Below are positions 12,239 to 23,728 of a stretch of DNA of 64,000 nucleotides, one piece after another. The number at the start of each line of letters is the position of its first letter. Position 1 is the first letter of the stretch. Source of the DNA: Coix lacryma-jobi var. lacryma-jobi (lineage: Eukaryota > Streptophyta > Magnoliopsida > Poales > Poaceae); assembly GCA_009763385.1 (NCBI GenBank), contig CM019826.1, forward strand, positions 65,905,864 to 65,969,863, written 5' to 3'. The translations under genes and the position numbers were made by a program. The notes beneath the pieces are model-generated. The model searched no databases and was not told where the DNA came from. It saw nothing but the letters and a program-made list of their open reading frames with translations.

Positions 12239-15200
12239 TTACAGTAGCCTATCCATCTGCTCTCGACCATATTGAGCCTTGAATTTCTTGGTCTTAGCGA
12301 CTGAGAATGATCCTTCCTTGCTCAATACCTCTTCACATAAGAATTTTGCTAGGTCCCCACTCAGTCCTTTAATCTCGAAGTATAACGGCTTATTATGGCC
12401 TAACTTCTTGCGCTGTAAGTAAGATATTAAATTGTATCAATTAAGGACAAAATAGTGGATTCTTTTATCTAGTGTGAAGTATACATACCATATCATCTCC
12501 AATGGAAGTGTTGGAGCCCAGCATGACGTACATTGCCCACATTACGTAGAAGCCACAATGATTGTTCCCCGCCGGCTGGTCTAGGGACTTCAGCTCCGAA
12601 CGATGAACCATGAAAAGTCGGTTCTTGTGCCCGTCCAACTCCGCCTTGATACTACGTCAATTTATAGGGTGTAAAAGGCCTAAAATGTGTTATATTATTT
12701 CAATAATCTGATGATAATGGGATCACTTACTCATTCAGCAACTTGACTAGGGGATCAATCTGCGAAAGTGGCTTCTTCTTCGAGTCCCACACCTCTATGC
12801 GATCTTCTACAAATATGACATCTACGAGTACGAAATGATGCCTGCAAGCACAAAGTCCTTGTTAATCAATAATAAACTTTATAAAACCAGCGTCAAAGAA
12901 ATAATTTGCTCATCATCACATACGACGAATCGACGATGTTTGTACTGAATGACCGAACTGATTCAAGATAATCTGTTAGCCCTTCTAAACCACAACTTTT
13001 TTTTGGGAATTTTATTGATCAATGTGATGCATTTCCTTGACCACAAACTTCTTGGGAGATGCCTCATATAATTACAGAAGTGCTATATTCTTGTTGCACA
13101 ATAGGTGTATGCTACTATATCTCACTTCATTTAGCTAATTCAATTGTTTTAGGAAATATGGTTCAGATACATTTTCAGATACAAAGATCATGCAGGAAAA
13201 CTATAAGCAACCTATATCAGAGTCAAAGAAATAAGTTATGAGAACACATACTCACAGTTGTAGGCTAGGAGTGCATTCGTTTTTCCCTTTTGTAACATCG
13301 TTCGGATCTCCCCCTTCAAAGCACTTTTCAAATATGTCACGTCACCTGTGCAGGTTTTCTCGTTCACAAAGACGGGATCAAAGAAGGCTATATTATACTG
13401 CTTCAATTTTAAGAAACCTCTTGCGATGTACCTGCATAAGCATGACATATGTTAAAATGTAGAAGACATAGTTTACTAAAGTACCATTTCATCAGTAAAT
13501 AACTTACAGAGTCCATATCATCAGTATTTGTGTATCGAGCTCGCGCCTTTGGTACAACTGAAACAAGCATTCATACTCCACATGGTGTATAGTTTCCTCA
13601 GCATGAAAAAAGACATACACAGTAGGGATAAGCAATTCGAAGCCATCATACCCCCCATGACTATAAAAAACATAATAATCATGTAGATCCCGCATATATG
13701 TTGTCAAATGAGGGTAATCCCCGTCTGAGACCAAGTGGTGGCCTAACCGGAATTTGTATGCTAATGGTGCTATCTCAAATTCTAACTCTAACTGATGGCA
13801 CTTCAAATATATGCCTTCAGCAGCATCCATGGCTATGTTCATCCTTTCAGACATACTCTGTATCTCAAGCATCTCTACAGTGGCTATTTCTCTTTCATTT
13901 ATTTCCATTTCCGGTTTTCTTAGCTTGCTTGTCGTATTCGGTGTCTAGCATCCATCTAGGGTACGAGGCGATTCGTTTATGGAAGGCTTTAATCTTTTCG
14001 ATGGGAATATTGTACTCTATCTTCTCTGGCATCAACCCTGTAATGCTCCCGTCTACCGACTTCTTCTTTTTATCTGTTTTGGGAAGATTATCTACTGACT
14101 CTGATGACCTTTTCTGCGAGGATGGCCCTGATCTTCTATTTGAACGACGCACTTTTTCGGGACTTGGATGGGGAGGAAGTGGAGTAGCACTTTTTTCTTT
14201 TCTCGAGGGTGGTGGAGGTGGAGGTCGAGACCTTTCTCTTGTATGGGTCGATAGAGGTGGAGGTAGGGGTGGAGACCTTTCTCTTGTATGGGTCGATAGA
14301 GGTGGAGGTGGAGGTGGAGATGGAGACCTTTGTTTTGTATGGTTCAATGAACATAGAGGTGGAGATGGAGGCAGCTGATCTCTAGGTGGGGTTACCGCCC
14401 TATGAGGTGATGATCCCTCATCGTCCTCATCATCCGAAGACGCTTGCGAATCAAGCTTAATGAAGCGTTTTTGCCAAGCGACAAGAGTGCCCTTGTTCTG
14501 AACAAGACGCGGTCTGTCCGCCTCTGCAGGGCAATCAATGTGTATCTTGTTGTACTTCTTATCCAAGATCAAATCAATGCTAACCCTGGCATACCTCGAT
14601 GGAATTGGGTTCCCGTGAATCTCACTGTTTCCTCGTGGAAAGGCCTGTCCTGTTGCCACCTTGTCAGTGGTCCATTGCTGGCGGATGTACAACTTGACAT
14701 TAACGGGTTCGGTTATGTCATCCAACGGATGAGGTGCATGTGCCTCTTCTTCATCTACAACGAATGGGGTTGACCCACAGCTACTGTGACCCTTCGGCAC
14801 TGGACTCATGCTTGGCAGAATAGGGACTTTTGGTGGTGCGGTTCCAATGCTTTGTATAACTTGAGTTACTCGTTCTTGAACTCGTGCTTCCATTTTGTTC
14901 AAGCGCCGTTCAAACTCTTCTTCTCTTCGATCTATAGCCCTCGATCGGCTACAATACGACGAAGATTCACCATCAAATGCCACTTTCCAAGGAATAACAC
15001 CTGCACCTCTTGTGCGACCAGGGTGCTCCTTGTTTCCAAGTGCGAGAGTGAGCTCGTCATTTTTCCTGTCAACCTTGCGAGTGCCTTGATTCACCTCCTC
15101 GGTTATTGATGACACCCTCTGGATCACCTCGTTCAAGGGTTGACTGGTGGATGAAAGGGACCCATCCTCCTTGTAGCGTGCACCCCTCGCGAGAAGATAA

Positions 15201-15851
15201 CGTACGGACCTAAGATTCCAATTTACAGTTTGAGGCACTACACCATGTTGTTCGAGTTTTTCAACTTCCATGTCCCATTCAGGAATCTTTCATGCATACC
15301 CACGCGAGCCTAGGTGATGAGGATTGGTTGACTTCATTGAGTTCAATTTATTCTTCTCGCTCAGTGCCTGTGACTCAGGGGTATCCTTGTATGACTTGAA
15401 TTCATCCCAATACTGCTTCTGGCTGTCATACTCTCCATGCTCAAAATCTGGTTGTTTACCCTCCTTGAGTAACTTGTACATTAACCCCTAAAAGTCCTAA
15501 ATGTTGTACCCATGGTCTCTTTGGCGCGTTTCTTCACTAAGTTTTCATCATAGCCAGGTGGGAATGTGAAATACTGTTTCAATGCATTCCAAACTACATC
15601 CTTCTCACTTTCAGGAACCCTCCACGGGTTAGTCTCTTTCCCGTTCCACCTTCTATACTTCAAAGGGATGTACTCCCTTACAAGTACCCCGATGATACTC
15701 TTGTATGGGCCCAATGAATCAACCGGTTCTATCGGCTCCCCTACTTGGTCAAACTCGAAGATGTGATAGTGTTTAGTACCACTAGGAAGCTTTGTGTGCC
15801 CACGCTTGGTCTTGGTACTACCCGAACCAGTTGCAGCATCCGGATTAACCT
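12239..15851 (-). pseudogene. CACTA second gene: Transposase_24 region fused to Ulp1-like (C48) cysteine protease, split by introns and mutations
   Basis: Exons by splice signals: 15851-13504 (broken), 13431-13256, 12841-12731, 12651-12489 and 12412-12239, ending in a TAA at 12239-12241. The upstream part (15714-15481 and on) has the KETMGTTFRTFRG block of plant Ptta/En/Spm transposase_24 proteins, then a proline/serine-rich tract with repeated HTRERS units (about 14190-14350). The last exons form a Ulp1/SENP-type protease: HHFVLVDV supplies the histidine, VWDSKK the aspartate, DQPAGNNHCGFYVM the glutamine and catalytic cysteine. Damage: a frameshift near 15481, an in-frame TGA at 15290-15292 and a frameshift near 13895-13908. 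Ulp1-domain ORFs are known passengers or second genes of plant CACTA and MULE elements; their role is not settled. Confidence 0.8.
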
Positions 15852-15923
15852 GCTAGAGAAACCAAAATATACTCAGACCAGTATTAGCCCGTGTGTGTGT
15901 GTGGCTACGGAGTTATTTTTGCC

Positions 15924-16484
15924 CTATGTAGATTTGAACTCTAATAGCATGATGTTGGCTTCCAGTTTGCTCACCGAACAACTGTGATACAATGGTGTTT
16001 TGGCATCCTTTCTCATTATCTCTAGCTTTTTCAACTGTCGATCATTAAGACATCCTCCCTCCACATCACATAGCATCTTAGGAAGACCATCTTCATCCTC
16101 CATGTCATCAGCTAATGTATTCGTAAACACATTGTCATTGGTAGCCATGGGTTGCGTGTGAACACCAGTTTGCTGATGAGTTGCATACTCATTAAGTGCT
16201 ATGTCGGGCATTGTTACATCATCATTATTTTCTTGTGAAACATTAGCACCATCCTCACCATGCATATGCCATATTTTGTAGTCCCTCATGAACCCTCTAG
16301 TAATTAGGTGACATCGTATAGACTCCATGTTTCCCCATTTCTTTCTATTTTTGCAATCTCTGCATGGGCAAAATACAAGCTTTTCATCCCTAGCGTTGGC
16401 TACGGCTTCAGTGATGAATGTGTTGATGCCCATCAAGTACCGCTCGTCCGTTGGTGCCAGACCGTACATCCACTCTCGATCCAT
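15924..16484 (-). pseudogene. TNP2-like CACTA transposase, N-terminal domain only
   Basis: 186 codons. Residues 1-72 match the transposase-associated domain of CACTA TNP2 proteins: MDREWMYGL start, a CPCRDCKN zinc-like motif at 39-46, then HLITRGFM. The last 25 residues (PLYHSC, then SKLEANIMLLEFKS) match the start of the following TNP2 region. The frame then stops at 15924, where the catalytic domain should begin. In intact elements this protein binds the termini and cuts DNA; this copy cannot encode the catalytic part. Confidence 0.82.
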
Positions 16485-17307
16485 CTCTACACAGGAAAAT
16501 TGAGGGAGTAATTATAGTAAAAAAAAGGCCTTTCATGATCAAGAATTTCAGCTCCTAATTCCATGCCCACAGTATATTCCACTTATTTTTTTGCTCCTTA
16601 TTTTTTGAACAAAATTAATTCTACACCTAGCTTATCATGGCCAATTTAAATTTGAGACCAAATAGAGTCCCTAATTATAAAAAGTTAAATTTGGATGGAC
16701 TCTTAATCAACAACACAATGTAGCTCCAAACAAATGGCTTGGTAGCATGGTAAATTTACACTTAGCTTAGCATGGTAAATTTAAAATTGAGAACAAATGG
16801 AGTCACTAAATACAAAAGGTTAAATTTATACACTTAATCAATAAAAACAATTTAGCTAAACACAAATGGCTTGGTAGCACATAGATTTTGTTCATCAAAA
16901 TAAATAATCCATGAGCTAATTAAAGCATGACATAGTAGCAATCATCCAAACAACCATACAATTATCTAGTAAATATGATGGACTCATAAACACCAACCTT
17001 TTGCAAGATGGATTCACCACAACTTGGATGCCTTCCTCAAAATCCAATTGAAAAGTGCTCTCTAAAATGGAGAAACAAGTACAATGACAATGTAGCCATG
17101 CAAAACACTCTAAAGCTATAAAATCCAAGGAGTTGAGGCTTTTTATTACTAACCTTAAACCAAGAAGATCATGCCCATGCTTGGAAAAACAAGATCCACG
17201 TTGAGCATTTTAGTGAAAAATGGCCGCAACAATGGAGTGAGGGTGGGGGAAAAACGCTCATCTGCTTGTGCAGCTCGAGCTGGGACAGAGCAGGGGGAAG
17301 GGAATGA

Positions 17308-17317
17308 CCTTTTATAC
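17308..17317 (-). promoter_or_regulatory. putative TATA box of CACTA transposase promoter
   Basis: GTATAAAAGG on the minus strand, about 0.8 kb upstream of the transposase-associated ORF and just inside the subterminal repeats. This is the usual place of the CACTA promoter. Confidence 0.5.
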
Positions 17318-17324
17318 ACGATTC

Positions 17325-17597
17325 ATCACTGGCGGTTTAAAACCCAACCGCTAGTGATACCAAAATATCACTAGCGGTTGGAGCTACAAACCACCACTGT
17401 TAGCTATCTTCGCTGGCGGTTTGAGCTACGAACCGCCAGTGAAGCTTCACTGGCGGTTTGAGCCACCAACCGCCACTGTTAGCTATCTTCACTGGCGGTT
17501 TGTGGGATCCCTCAATCATTGTCTCGTTTTCAATCTTCAAACCGCCAGTGAAGAAACATCAGTGGCAGTTGAATAGAAACCACCAGTGATGTACCGA
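17325..17597 (-). repeat. CACTA subterminal repeat array
   Basis: At least nine direct and inverted copies of a core close to ACTGGCGGTTTG / CAAACCGCCAGT within about 270 bases next to the terminus. In En/Spm elements such arrays are the binding sites of the TNPA-type protein. Some copies carry C-to-T type changes (for example AACCACCACTG). Confidence 0.85.
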
Positions 17598-17623
17598 CAG
17601 TGAATGTCATTTCTGTAGTAGTG
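17598..17623 (-). repeat. CACTA terminal inverted repeat (right copy)
   Basis: Minus strand begins CACTACTACAGAAATGACAT, typical for grass CACTA families. The partner end is outside or lost. Confidence 0.88.
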
Positions 17624-17626
17624 GTA

Positions 17627-17819
17627 CTTCTAAACAAATATACTGGAACTTCCTAACTGAATATGTCATACGCCTAATGGCACTTAATGGGCTAGACGGG
17701 CCAGCAGGGCATCTATTGGGCCCGTGGATCGGCGCCCTAGCAGTCGCCGCCCGCGCCGGCGTGAACAGTACCCGCGGGTACTGTAGCACCTCGGGTACTG
17801 TTCACCCACGCCGCCAGTA
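17627..17819. other. spacer with strong inverted repeat
   Basis: 193 bp between the CACTA end and the next LTR. It contains 14-bp perfect inverted arms at 17761-17774 and 17792-17805, overlapping a 20-bp perfect palindrome at 17765-17784. No gene seen. It could be the tail of another element. Confidence 0.6.
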
Positions 17820-18134
17820 TGGTCTCACCACGGAAGGATTTAATTAGAAATATAATAGGATAGGGGTAGAATAAGGAAATAGATAGAATTACTTACGATG
17901 CAAGTTTTCTCTAGACAGGTATTGTACCCCTTTGAGATTAATAAGAAAAAGGCCGAAAGGCTTATTCAAGTTCTCCGCTCTCCAACTCCCCAAACCCTAG
18001 CCGCCGCCCCTTCCCCTTCCCTCTCTCACGCGCGCAGCAGCACAGCAGGCCGCCGCCGCCCCTTCCCTGCCGCACGGCTGCCCTAGGGCAAGCCCTAGCC
18101 GCCGGTACCCGCCCTCCCCGCCTTGCGCCTTACA
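17820..18134 (+). repeat. 5' LTR of Reina-like element
   Basis: Starts TGGTCTCACC and ends CGCCTTACA, two bases before the PBS. Relative to the 3' LTR it lacks about 16 bp near 17913, including the TATA motif. Confidence 0.85.
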
Positions 18135-18136
18135 TC

Positions 18137-18148
18137 TGGTATCGCGAG
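18137..18148 (+). other. primer binding site of Reina-like element
   Basis: TGGTATCGCGAG, two bases after the 5' LTR. It resembles the Met-tRNA-type primer site in its first seven bases. Confidence 0.7.
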
Positions 18149-18160
18149 ACCAATCGATCC

Positions 18161-19498
18161 ATGGCTGCCACCACCTCCACCATCGCGGAACTGCTGAAGA
18201 ACTTCGCCGAAGGAATCAGCAAACACTTCGACAAGCTCAATCTACGGATATCCCAAGTGGACAAGCGCCTCAGCAACATCGAACAAGCACGTGGGATACG
18301 CAACGCCGCCAACATCTCCGTCATCCACAACAGATTGGATCGGGAAGCGGCCATCAACGACCTCGAGGCGGAGACCAAAAGCGTCATGATCAATGCCGCC
18401 AAGACCTACCTCGACGAGAAGTTGAAGGAACCGCAGACTTCTGCTACACCGGAGATCATCACGGCTGTCTCCATCAACCTGAACACTTTGGACATCAAGG
18501 GCGTACCTCCACGACAGCAGCCAACAGCACCTCCGTCGCAGGCGCCCAGCCCGGCGACCCGCTCTTCATCGCCACCGCTGCCCCAAATCGATCTATCGGC
18601 TTCCCCAGCATCAACGCTCCGACGGTCATCGCCTAATACGCTAATCGCAAACAAGGAGGACGTCGACGAGCGTGCTTTCCAGCAGCACCCCAAGCACAAG
18701 AAGGAATTGTTCCCTCTTAGGGCACAACGGACGCCTCCACCGCCAACAGCACAGGCGCCCACCGCTCCTCATGACGACATTAGGGCTCGTCTGACAACAC
18801 CGACATTCGATGGCTCGTCAGATCCATCGCTATGGCTGGGACAGCTCAAGCTTCTCTTCAGGCTCCAACACATGGAAGAACTACAGCAAATCAAGTACGC
18901 AGCCTTCCACCTCATAGGAGATGCACAACGCTGGTACATCCGGTTGTCGCAGGACATCCCAATACACAATTGGGAATTCTTCAAACACCTTCTGATTCAC
19001 TAGTTCGGGCCGAGCGACGACATCGATAACAGCTACCTGATTCCTCCCCGACACGACGACCTCCTGAACGACTACACCAATGCCTTCATCTCGCACACGC
19101 TGCAATATGACGTCATCAGCGACCTCAGGCAAGTCGACCTCTTTATTGCAGGCCTGCGTGAACCACTACAGACGACTGTCAAGCGTCGTCGACCGCACGA
19201 TCTGGAGATGGCCATACAACTGGCCAGAGCTCTGGACGAACAAGAGACACCCGACGACATCATCGTCAACACCGTATTGATAGCAAAGCAGGTGCCTACA
19301 CCGATGACAACAACAACGGCTCCAACCCCGTCATCACCAACGACGACAACAACAAGACTGGCACCAGCACCACAAACCAAGGCGCAACCATCCTCGCCCA
19401 ACGTCGGCATCTCCAGTCTTCTACCAGCAGCCGCCCCCACGTCGAGCACGAGAGCCACGGCGATTCCGGCATCAACCACTCCTGGCTGCACTGGCTAA
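18161..19498 (+). pseudogene. gag of Reina-like element, one in-frame stop
   Basis: Begins MAATTSTIAELLKNFAEG, the typical N-terminal helix of Reina-type gag. A coiled coil follows, then a Pro/Ser/Thr-rich linker and the capsid-type domain (PTFDGSSDPSLWLGQL; GDAQRWY). A TAG at 19001-19003 interrupts it, after which the same frame continues (LREPLQTTVKRR; LARALDEQ) into a Thr/Pro/Ala-rich tail ending at 19498. No CCHC zinc knuckle is present, unlike most relatives, probably because the deletion starts in the tail. The protein would assemble particles; this copy is interrupted. Confidence 0.82.
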
Positions 19499-19532
19499 GT
19501 CCCCTTCAACCCCCTCAGCAACAGGAAAAGTT

Positions 19533-20471
19533 GTGATCCCTTCCGACAACAAAGCCAACATCAACCAGGAAGAGCAACCGACAGGCACAGAGCAAGCAAC
19601 GCCAACACCTCTTGATGCCTCGGACAACGACATCCTCTCTGAGCTTCGCCTAGCAGCAACAAATGAGCGAGAACTCCAAATCATCTCTGCAACCATAGCA
19701 CTCAAAGCAGCAGCTCCAGCTTGGTCCTTGCAGCATGGCGTGATCCTTTACAACGACCGCTACTACGTGCGAGCAACATCACCATTGCTCTGGAACTTGA
19801 TAACGACACCGGGTATGTTAGCAACACGTTTACTTGCAGTTGGCTTTCACACAGCATCATCAACACCGTCGACACAAGCTTTCCCCTCTAGCATCCTCTT
19901 TCTGGAAGAACAGCCTCGGCAGACACTACTGGCAGCAACCATCATCTTCTTCGACAGCAACGGTCAACAGTTCCTTTGCGCTGACAACATCGACATCCAC
20001 ATAAATCCAGCCAATGGCAGCCCAATCATCTCGCCTGCAGACTATGAGACGGGGAACCTCCTCTTTGGCACACCGGAAGATTTCACAACAAATCCCCCAA
20101 CATTCACAGCTACAACACTTGCGAGGCATATTCCGAGACAAATTGATGCAGGTCAAGTGTTCTCATATCAACAGCCGGAACTAGATCGAAGAACATTCCA
20201 CTTTTCTGCAATCATACCAGGACCTATGCTCAAAGAAGCACGGAACTACACCAACTCGTCGGCAACCACAAAATACAGCTACCACCTCTCCGGATATTTC
20301 GGCTCCCTCACTTATTGCTTCTTATTCATGGACCACGACGTCAACTCCGAGCAATCCAACGACATACTGGGTCACATACTCCTCCAAATCACAAACTTAG
20401 TACCGAGCACCAGATTACCGAGTCATGGGCAAAGGAGTTGGGCAGTATCGTCTCGCCACGGAAGGATTTAA
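19533..20471 (+). pseudogene. residual pol sequence (integrase N-terminus) joined to unrecognised sequence
   Basis: A 312-codon frame, shifted from gag. Around residues 60-90 it has WSLQHGVILYNDRYYVRA with TSPLL behind it, the pattern that precedes the zinc-binding domain of gypsy integrases. No HHCC or DDE residues follow. The rest (about 100-300) matches nothing I know and runs into the 3' LTR. This looks like the scar of a large internal deletion that removed protease, RT and RNase H. Confidence 0.5.
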
Positions 20472-20776
20472 TTAGAAATATAGTAGGATAGGGGTAGAAT
20501 AAGGAAATAGATAGAATTACTTAAGATGCAAGTCTTCTCTGGACTATAAATATAGAGGCATTGTACCCCTTTGAGATTAATAAGAAAAAGGCCGAAAGAC
20601 TTATTCTAGTTCTCCGCTCTCCAACTCCCCAAACCCTAGCCGTCGCCCCTTCCCCTTCCCTCTCTCGCGCGCGCAGCAGCAGCACAGCAGGCCGCCGCCG
20701 CCCCTTCCCTGCCGGACGGCTGCCCTAGGGCAGGCCCTAGCCGGCGGTACCCGCCCTCCCCGCCTTGCGCCTTACA
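20448..20776 (+). repeat. 3' LTR of Reina-like element
   Basis: 329 bp, nearly the same as 17820-18134 plus a TATA-containing segment. Its first two bases are TC rather than TG, so the 5' tip has mutated. It is preceded by purine-rich GGGCAAAGGAGTTGGG. Confidence 0.85.
20545..20554 (+). promoter_or_regulatory. TATA box in 3' LTR of Reina-like element
   Basis: TATAAATATA in the 3' LTR. The corresponding bases are deleted from the 5' LTR, which should carry the promoter. Confidence 0.6.
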
Positions 20777-23109
20777 GAATACCTGAATCATGATGGTTTC
20801 AGTTACTTAAATCGAAACTATACAACTAAAAAAGGTCCTTTTGAAAAGCAAATGAATGAAGAAAATAGGTCAGGAAATCCAAACCGTCCTTGACACTATA
20901 GATCCAAATGAACTTAGAGCACACCACACAGATTACGGATCTGAACATCAGTTTTTGGAATGATTCAGGGGGGAGAGAAGGCATAAGATAATGTCGAAAT
21001 ACCTTTAGAATCTGATGAATCAATGACCAAATATTTGCAGAATCAAGTGTCTAATTGATAGAGGACTGAACAAATTGAAGAAAATAGTGATTGTATATGG
21101 GGGAAAATCAATTCAGAAAACAAAAATTCAAACGGAGGAAAACAACCTGCATATAGAATTCAGGTAATGGGAAGGGTACATGCGCCGCGACAACAACAGC
21201 ACGAACGAGATCTCCCACCGGATGGATAGGGGGATATGAACGAGCTCTCCCACCGGACGGTTTTGGGCAGACGATAAATCAACAATGACGAAAAACAATC
21301 ACACAAAATGAAAAAACAAAACTCGATTCAGTGGCTAGGGGAGAGGCGGTACAGCATAGGCTTTCCCGCGGCGACCGGCAAACAGCTCCTCCCCCGCTTC
21401 TGGAAGATTAATAGGAAGCCGAAAGGGGAAGAACGTCATGGTAAAATTCTCATTTCTATGAAACTATAACACATAAATTTCATTAGTCTCTATGTATATT
21501 CTAAATTTCTAAAATGGAACAGGAAGTGATACCTCCAAATTTCACAACTGGCAAGAACATATAGAGTAATGCAATCCTATGGCCGTTCTAGGGTAAGAAA
21601 TCAACATTCCTCATGTGGAGGAAAATTCTGAAATTAGAGTGGAAGAACTAATTAATTTGCAGACTAAGACATTTTTAGAAATGAGCACGAGAAACTTTAG
21701 AATTTAGAAACTTGAGTTGGTATGCATCAGTGAAATGACAGTAGGAATGGAGCAGAGCAGGTTTGCAGGGTTCTCAATGCAATCCTCATGTTCTTAACAT
21801 AGGTAGATTTATTTACACCAATATTTGGAAAAATCAAAGCAATGTGGTTGATGCAAGGTATTTTATAAAATTCTTCAATTATACCTGAATCTCACCTATG
21901 GTTGATGCAATCTGTGCCATGCTGCCATAAAATCTTCTAGTTCATTTGAGCTTGCATGATTAGAAAAGTGTGTCCACAAAAACGATTAATAAGTGTTCAC
22001 AAAATGCCTAAACAAAATAGAAACCAAGTGAACATGCTGCAACAGCAATTAATAAGCTGAAAAGTAGAAACTTCTAGTTCATTTGAACTTGGCTGATAAA
22101 AGTGTGTCCGGTAAATTTAGGAAAGATGGAATCATCAGAGTTCATGGAGTTTGCATCATGGACTAGAACAATCCACACCCTAGAGTTAATGAAAAAAAGA
22201 AGGAAAAGACATCAAAGAGAGAAGGGAACAAGAATTTTGAAATGCGTTTATTGTCAGCTTCACAAACGTGATAAAATTTGGCTCAAATTTTTGCTAGAGC
22301 ATGTCCAATTTCTTATAGTAAATCTAAAATACATCCAACTTGCAAGTAATGAATAATATCTATCTGATGACCTTAACAGAGTATCATAGTGTTGGATCAC
22401 ATCTACACAAATGACATAGATCAGTCTTATCAAAGTGATTTTGGACTTTCAAAACAACATGGTAATAACTGGTAAATTTACAAAGAATGAGTACATATTC
22501 AAAAAAGAAAGAAGGATCATTACAACCTAAACTACTAAATCAAATGTCTTTGTCTAGTCAAGTTTAAAATAGTAATTACCCTACATTGCTAAGATACATG
22601 CCTACTGATCTAGATTGTAAAGCCTATTGCCTAAAAACTAGGTTACATGAACAAAATTAGGTAGAGAAGAAAAAGAATTCATATATGCCTAGAACTAGAA
22701 CATCCACACATGCAAAGCCTTTGAACTCAAGCATGACCCATCTAGTTCAAAAAGCAAAAAGGAATTAGAGGGACCAAAGTGATTCACCTTCAGGCATCCT
22801 GTAGTTCTCCGTGGAACCAAATGGGCATTGTTGTTTAGTCTGCAACTATAGAAATTATTACAAATCAAACTTTTCATGTTGGTTCGGTCACTTCATTCCG
22901 TAGTTGAACAACCAAAATAACATCACTGATAATATGATGAAACAAAATTCATTTGACAAAAAAGAAAATATTTCACTTGACAAAAAAAACTTTTCATGTT
23001 GCTCGCCCCCCTTGTCTCCGCCCCTGATGCCTACATCCTCCGAATCTAGCTGAGGTAGTGGAAACTGAAATCTCAGAGATTTTAGGGCCAAGATCGAACC
23101 CATTCCGAA
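20777..23109. other. AT-rich sequence, no gene recognised
   Basis: 2.3 kb with no long frame in any phase. On the minus strand a few short exon-like islands with plausible splice signals occur (for example 22782-22848, reading TKQQCPFGSTENYRMPE; and a start at 23103). I cannot identify them. The segment may belong to a transposon that ends at about 23685. Confidence 0.4.
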
Positions 23110-23682
23110 ATTAAGGGAAGAGGATGGGTCAGCTGCTTACTGTGGTGCAGAGAAAGATCCACTCCAGTGGCCACGTCCGGAGGAGAGCCACAAGGATGGG
23201 ACAGACGCAGCGAAGCTCCGGCCACATCATCCTACATTGAAGGAGGAATGGATCTGACGTGGGGCCGCCTCTGCTCCTCAATAGGGTTCAACTTGCACGA
23301 TTGGGCCGGACGCTAGGGCACACCGCCCAAGAACAGCGCTGGGAGGCGGGACGTTGGGGCACGGCGGCGGACGTTGGGGCACGACAGCGGAGAACGCCTG
23401 GACCGACAGTGCGCTATGTCTGCTGCCGGACAAAGCTGTGGGGCGGCACGGTTGGAGCCTCGTTTGAAGAGGGAGCAGCGCTGGAGAAGTGCAGGCGTGG
23501 GAGCACCGCTGGGGAGGGAGCGGCACCGGAGGAGAATCGGCGTGGGAGCGGGGCTGGAAGGAGCGCAGGCATGGGAGCGGTGTCGGAGGAGATGCGAGGA
23601 GGAGGATTGAGCGGGGCTAGCGGCCGGGTACGCTGGGACTGAGTACCAAATAGTTATTTGGTCCCTAGGTACCATATAGTAA

Positions 23683-23685
<3 letters not shown>
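23110..23685 (-). other. GC-rich block and hairpin terminus of a TA-anchored element
   Basis: A GC-rich, gene-start-like block (23110-23640) is followed by a terminus-like sequence. The latter contains an 8-bp-arm hairpin, ACCAAATA-GT-TATTTGGT, at 23645-23662, and then runs into a (TA)n tract. This is the mirror image of the design of the left end of the element beyond the tract. No protein identified in the GC block. Left boundary unknown. Confidence 0.45.

Positions 23686-23726
<41 letters not shown>
23686..23726. repeat. (TA)n microsatellite
   Basis: 41 bases of uninterrupted AT repeat lying exactly between two element termini. Confidence 0.97.

Positions 23727-23728
<2 letters not shown>

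Larger units (their letters stand above)
12132..17623 (-). mobile_element. CACTA (En/Spm) transposon, left end lost, DDE core deleted
   Basis: The right terminus reads CACTACTACAGAAA on the minus strand, a textbook CACTA end. It is followed by a possible 3-bp target copy (gta, 17624-17626) and preceded by subterminal repeats. Inside are a TNP2 transposase-associated N-terminal domain and a second gene with Transposase_24 and Ulp1-type protease regions, all on the minus strand. The matching left terminus is not in the window because the Tekay element interrupts the element at 12131/12132. No Tnp2 (Transposase_21) catalytic domain lies between the two genes; there are only about 70 bases there. 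The copy is therefore non-autonomous. Confidence 0.88.
17820..20776 (+). mobile_element. short-LTR Ty3/gypsy element (Reina-like), gag-only deletion derivative
   Basis: Two ~320-bp LTRs (17820-18134 and 20448-20776) flank a 2.3-kb body with a PBS, a gag gene and a small leftover of the integrase start. RT, RNase H and the integrase core are missing. LTR size and gag style fit the Reina chromovirus clade. No matching 5-bp target duplication is seen (cagta on the left, gaata on the right), so the copy may be rearranged or old. Confidence 0.82.

Noticed and set aside
17340..17597. CRISPR-like array
   Set aside because: Repeats alternate in orientation with no regular spacers; they are CACTA subterminal repeats in a plant genome.
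17820..20776. Target duplication for the Reina-like element
   Set aside because: The flanking 5-mers cagta and gaata do not match, so none is claimed.
23259..23675. Long frames on both strands in the GC-rich block
   Set aside because: High GC lowers stop frequency; frames exist in several phases with low-complexity Arg/Pro/Ala content and no domain.
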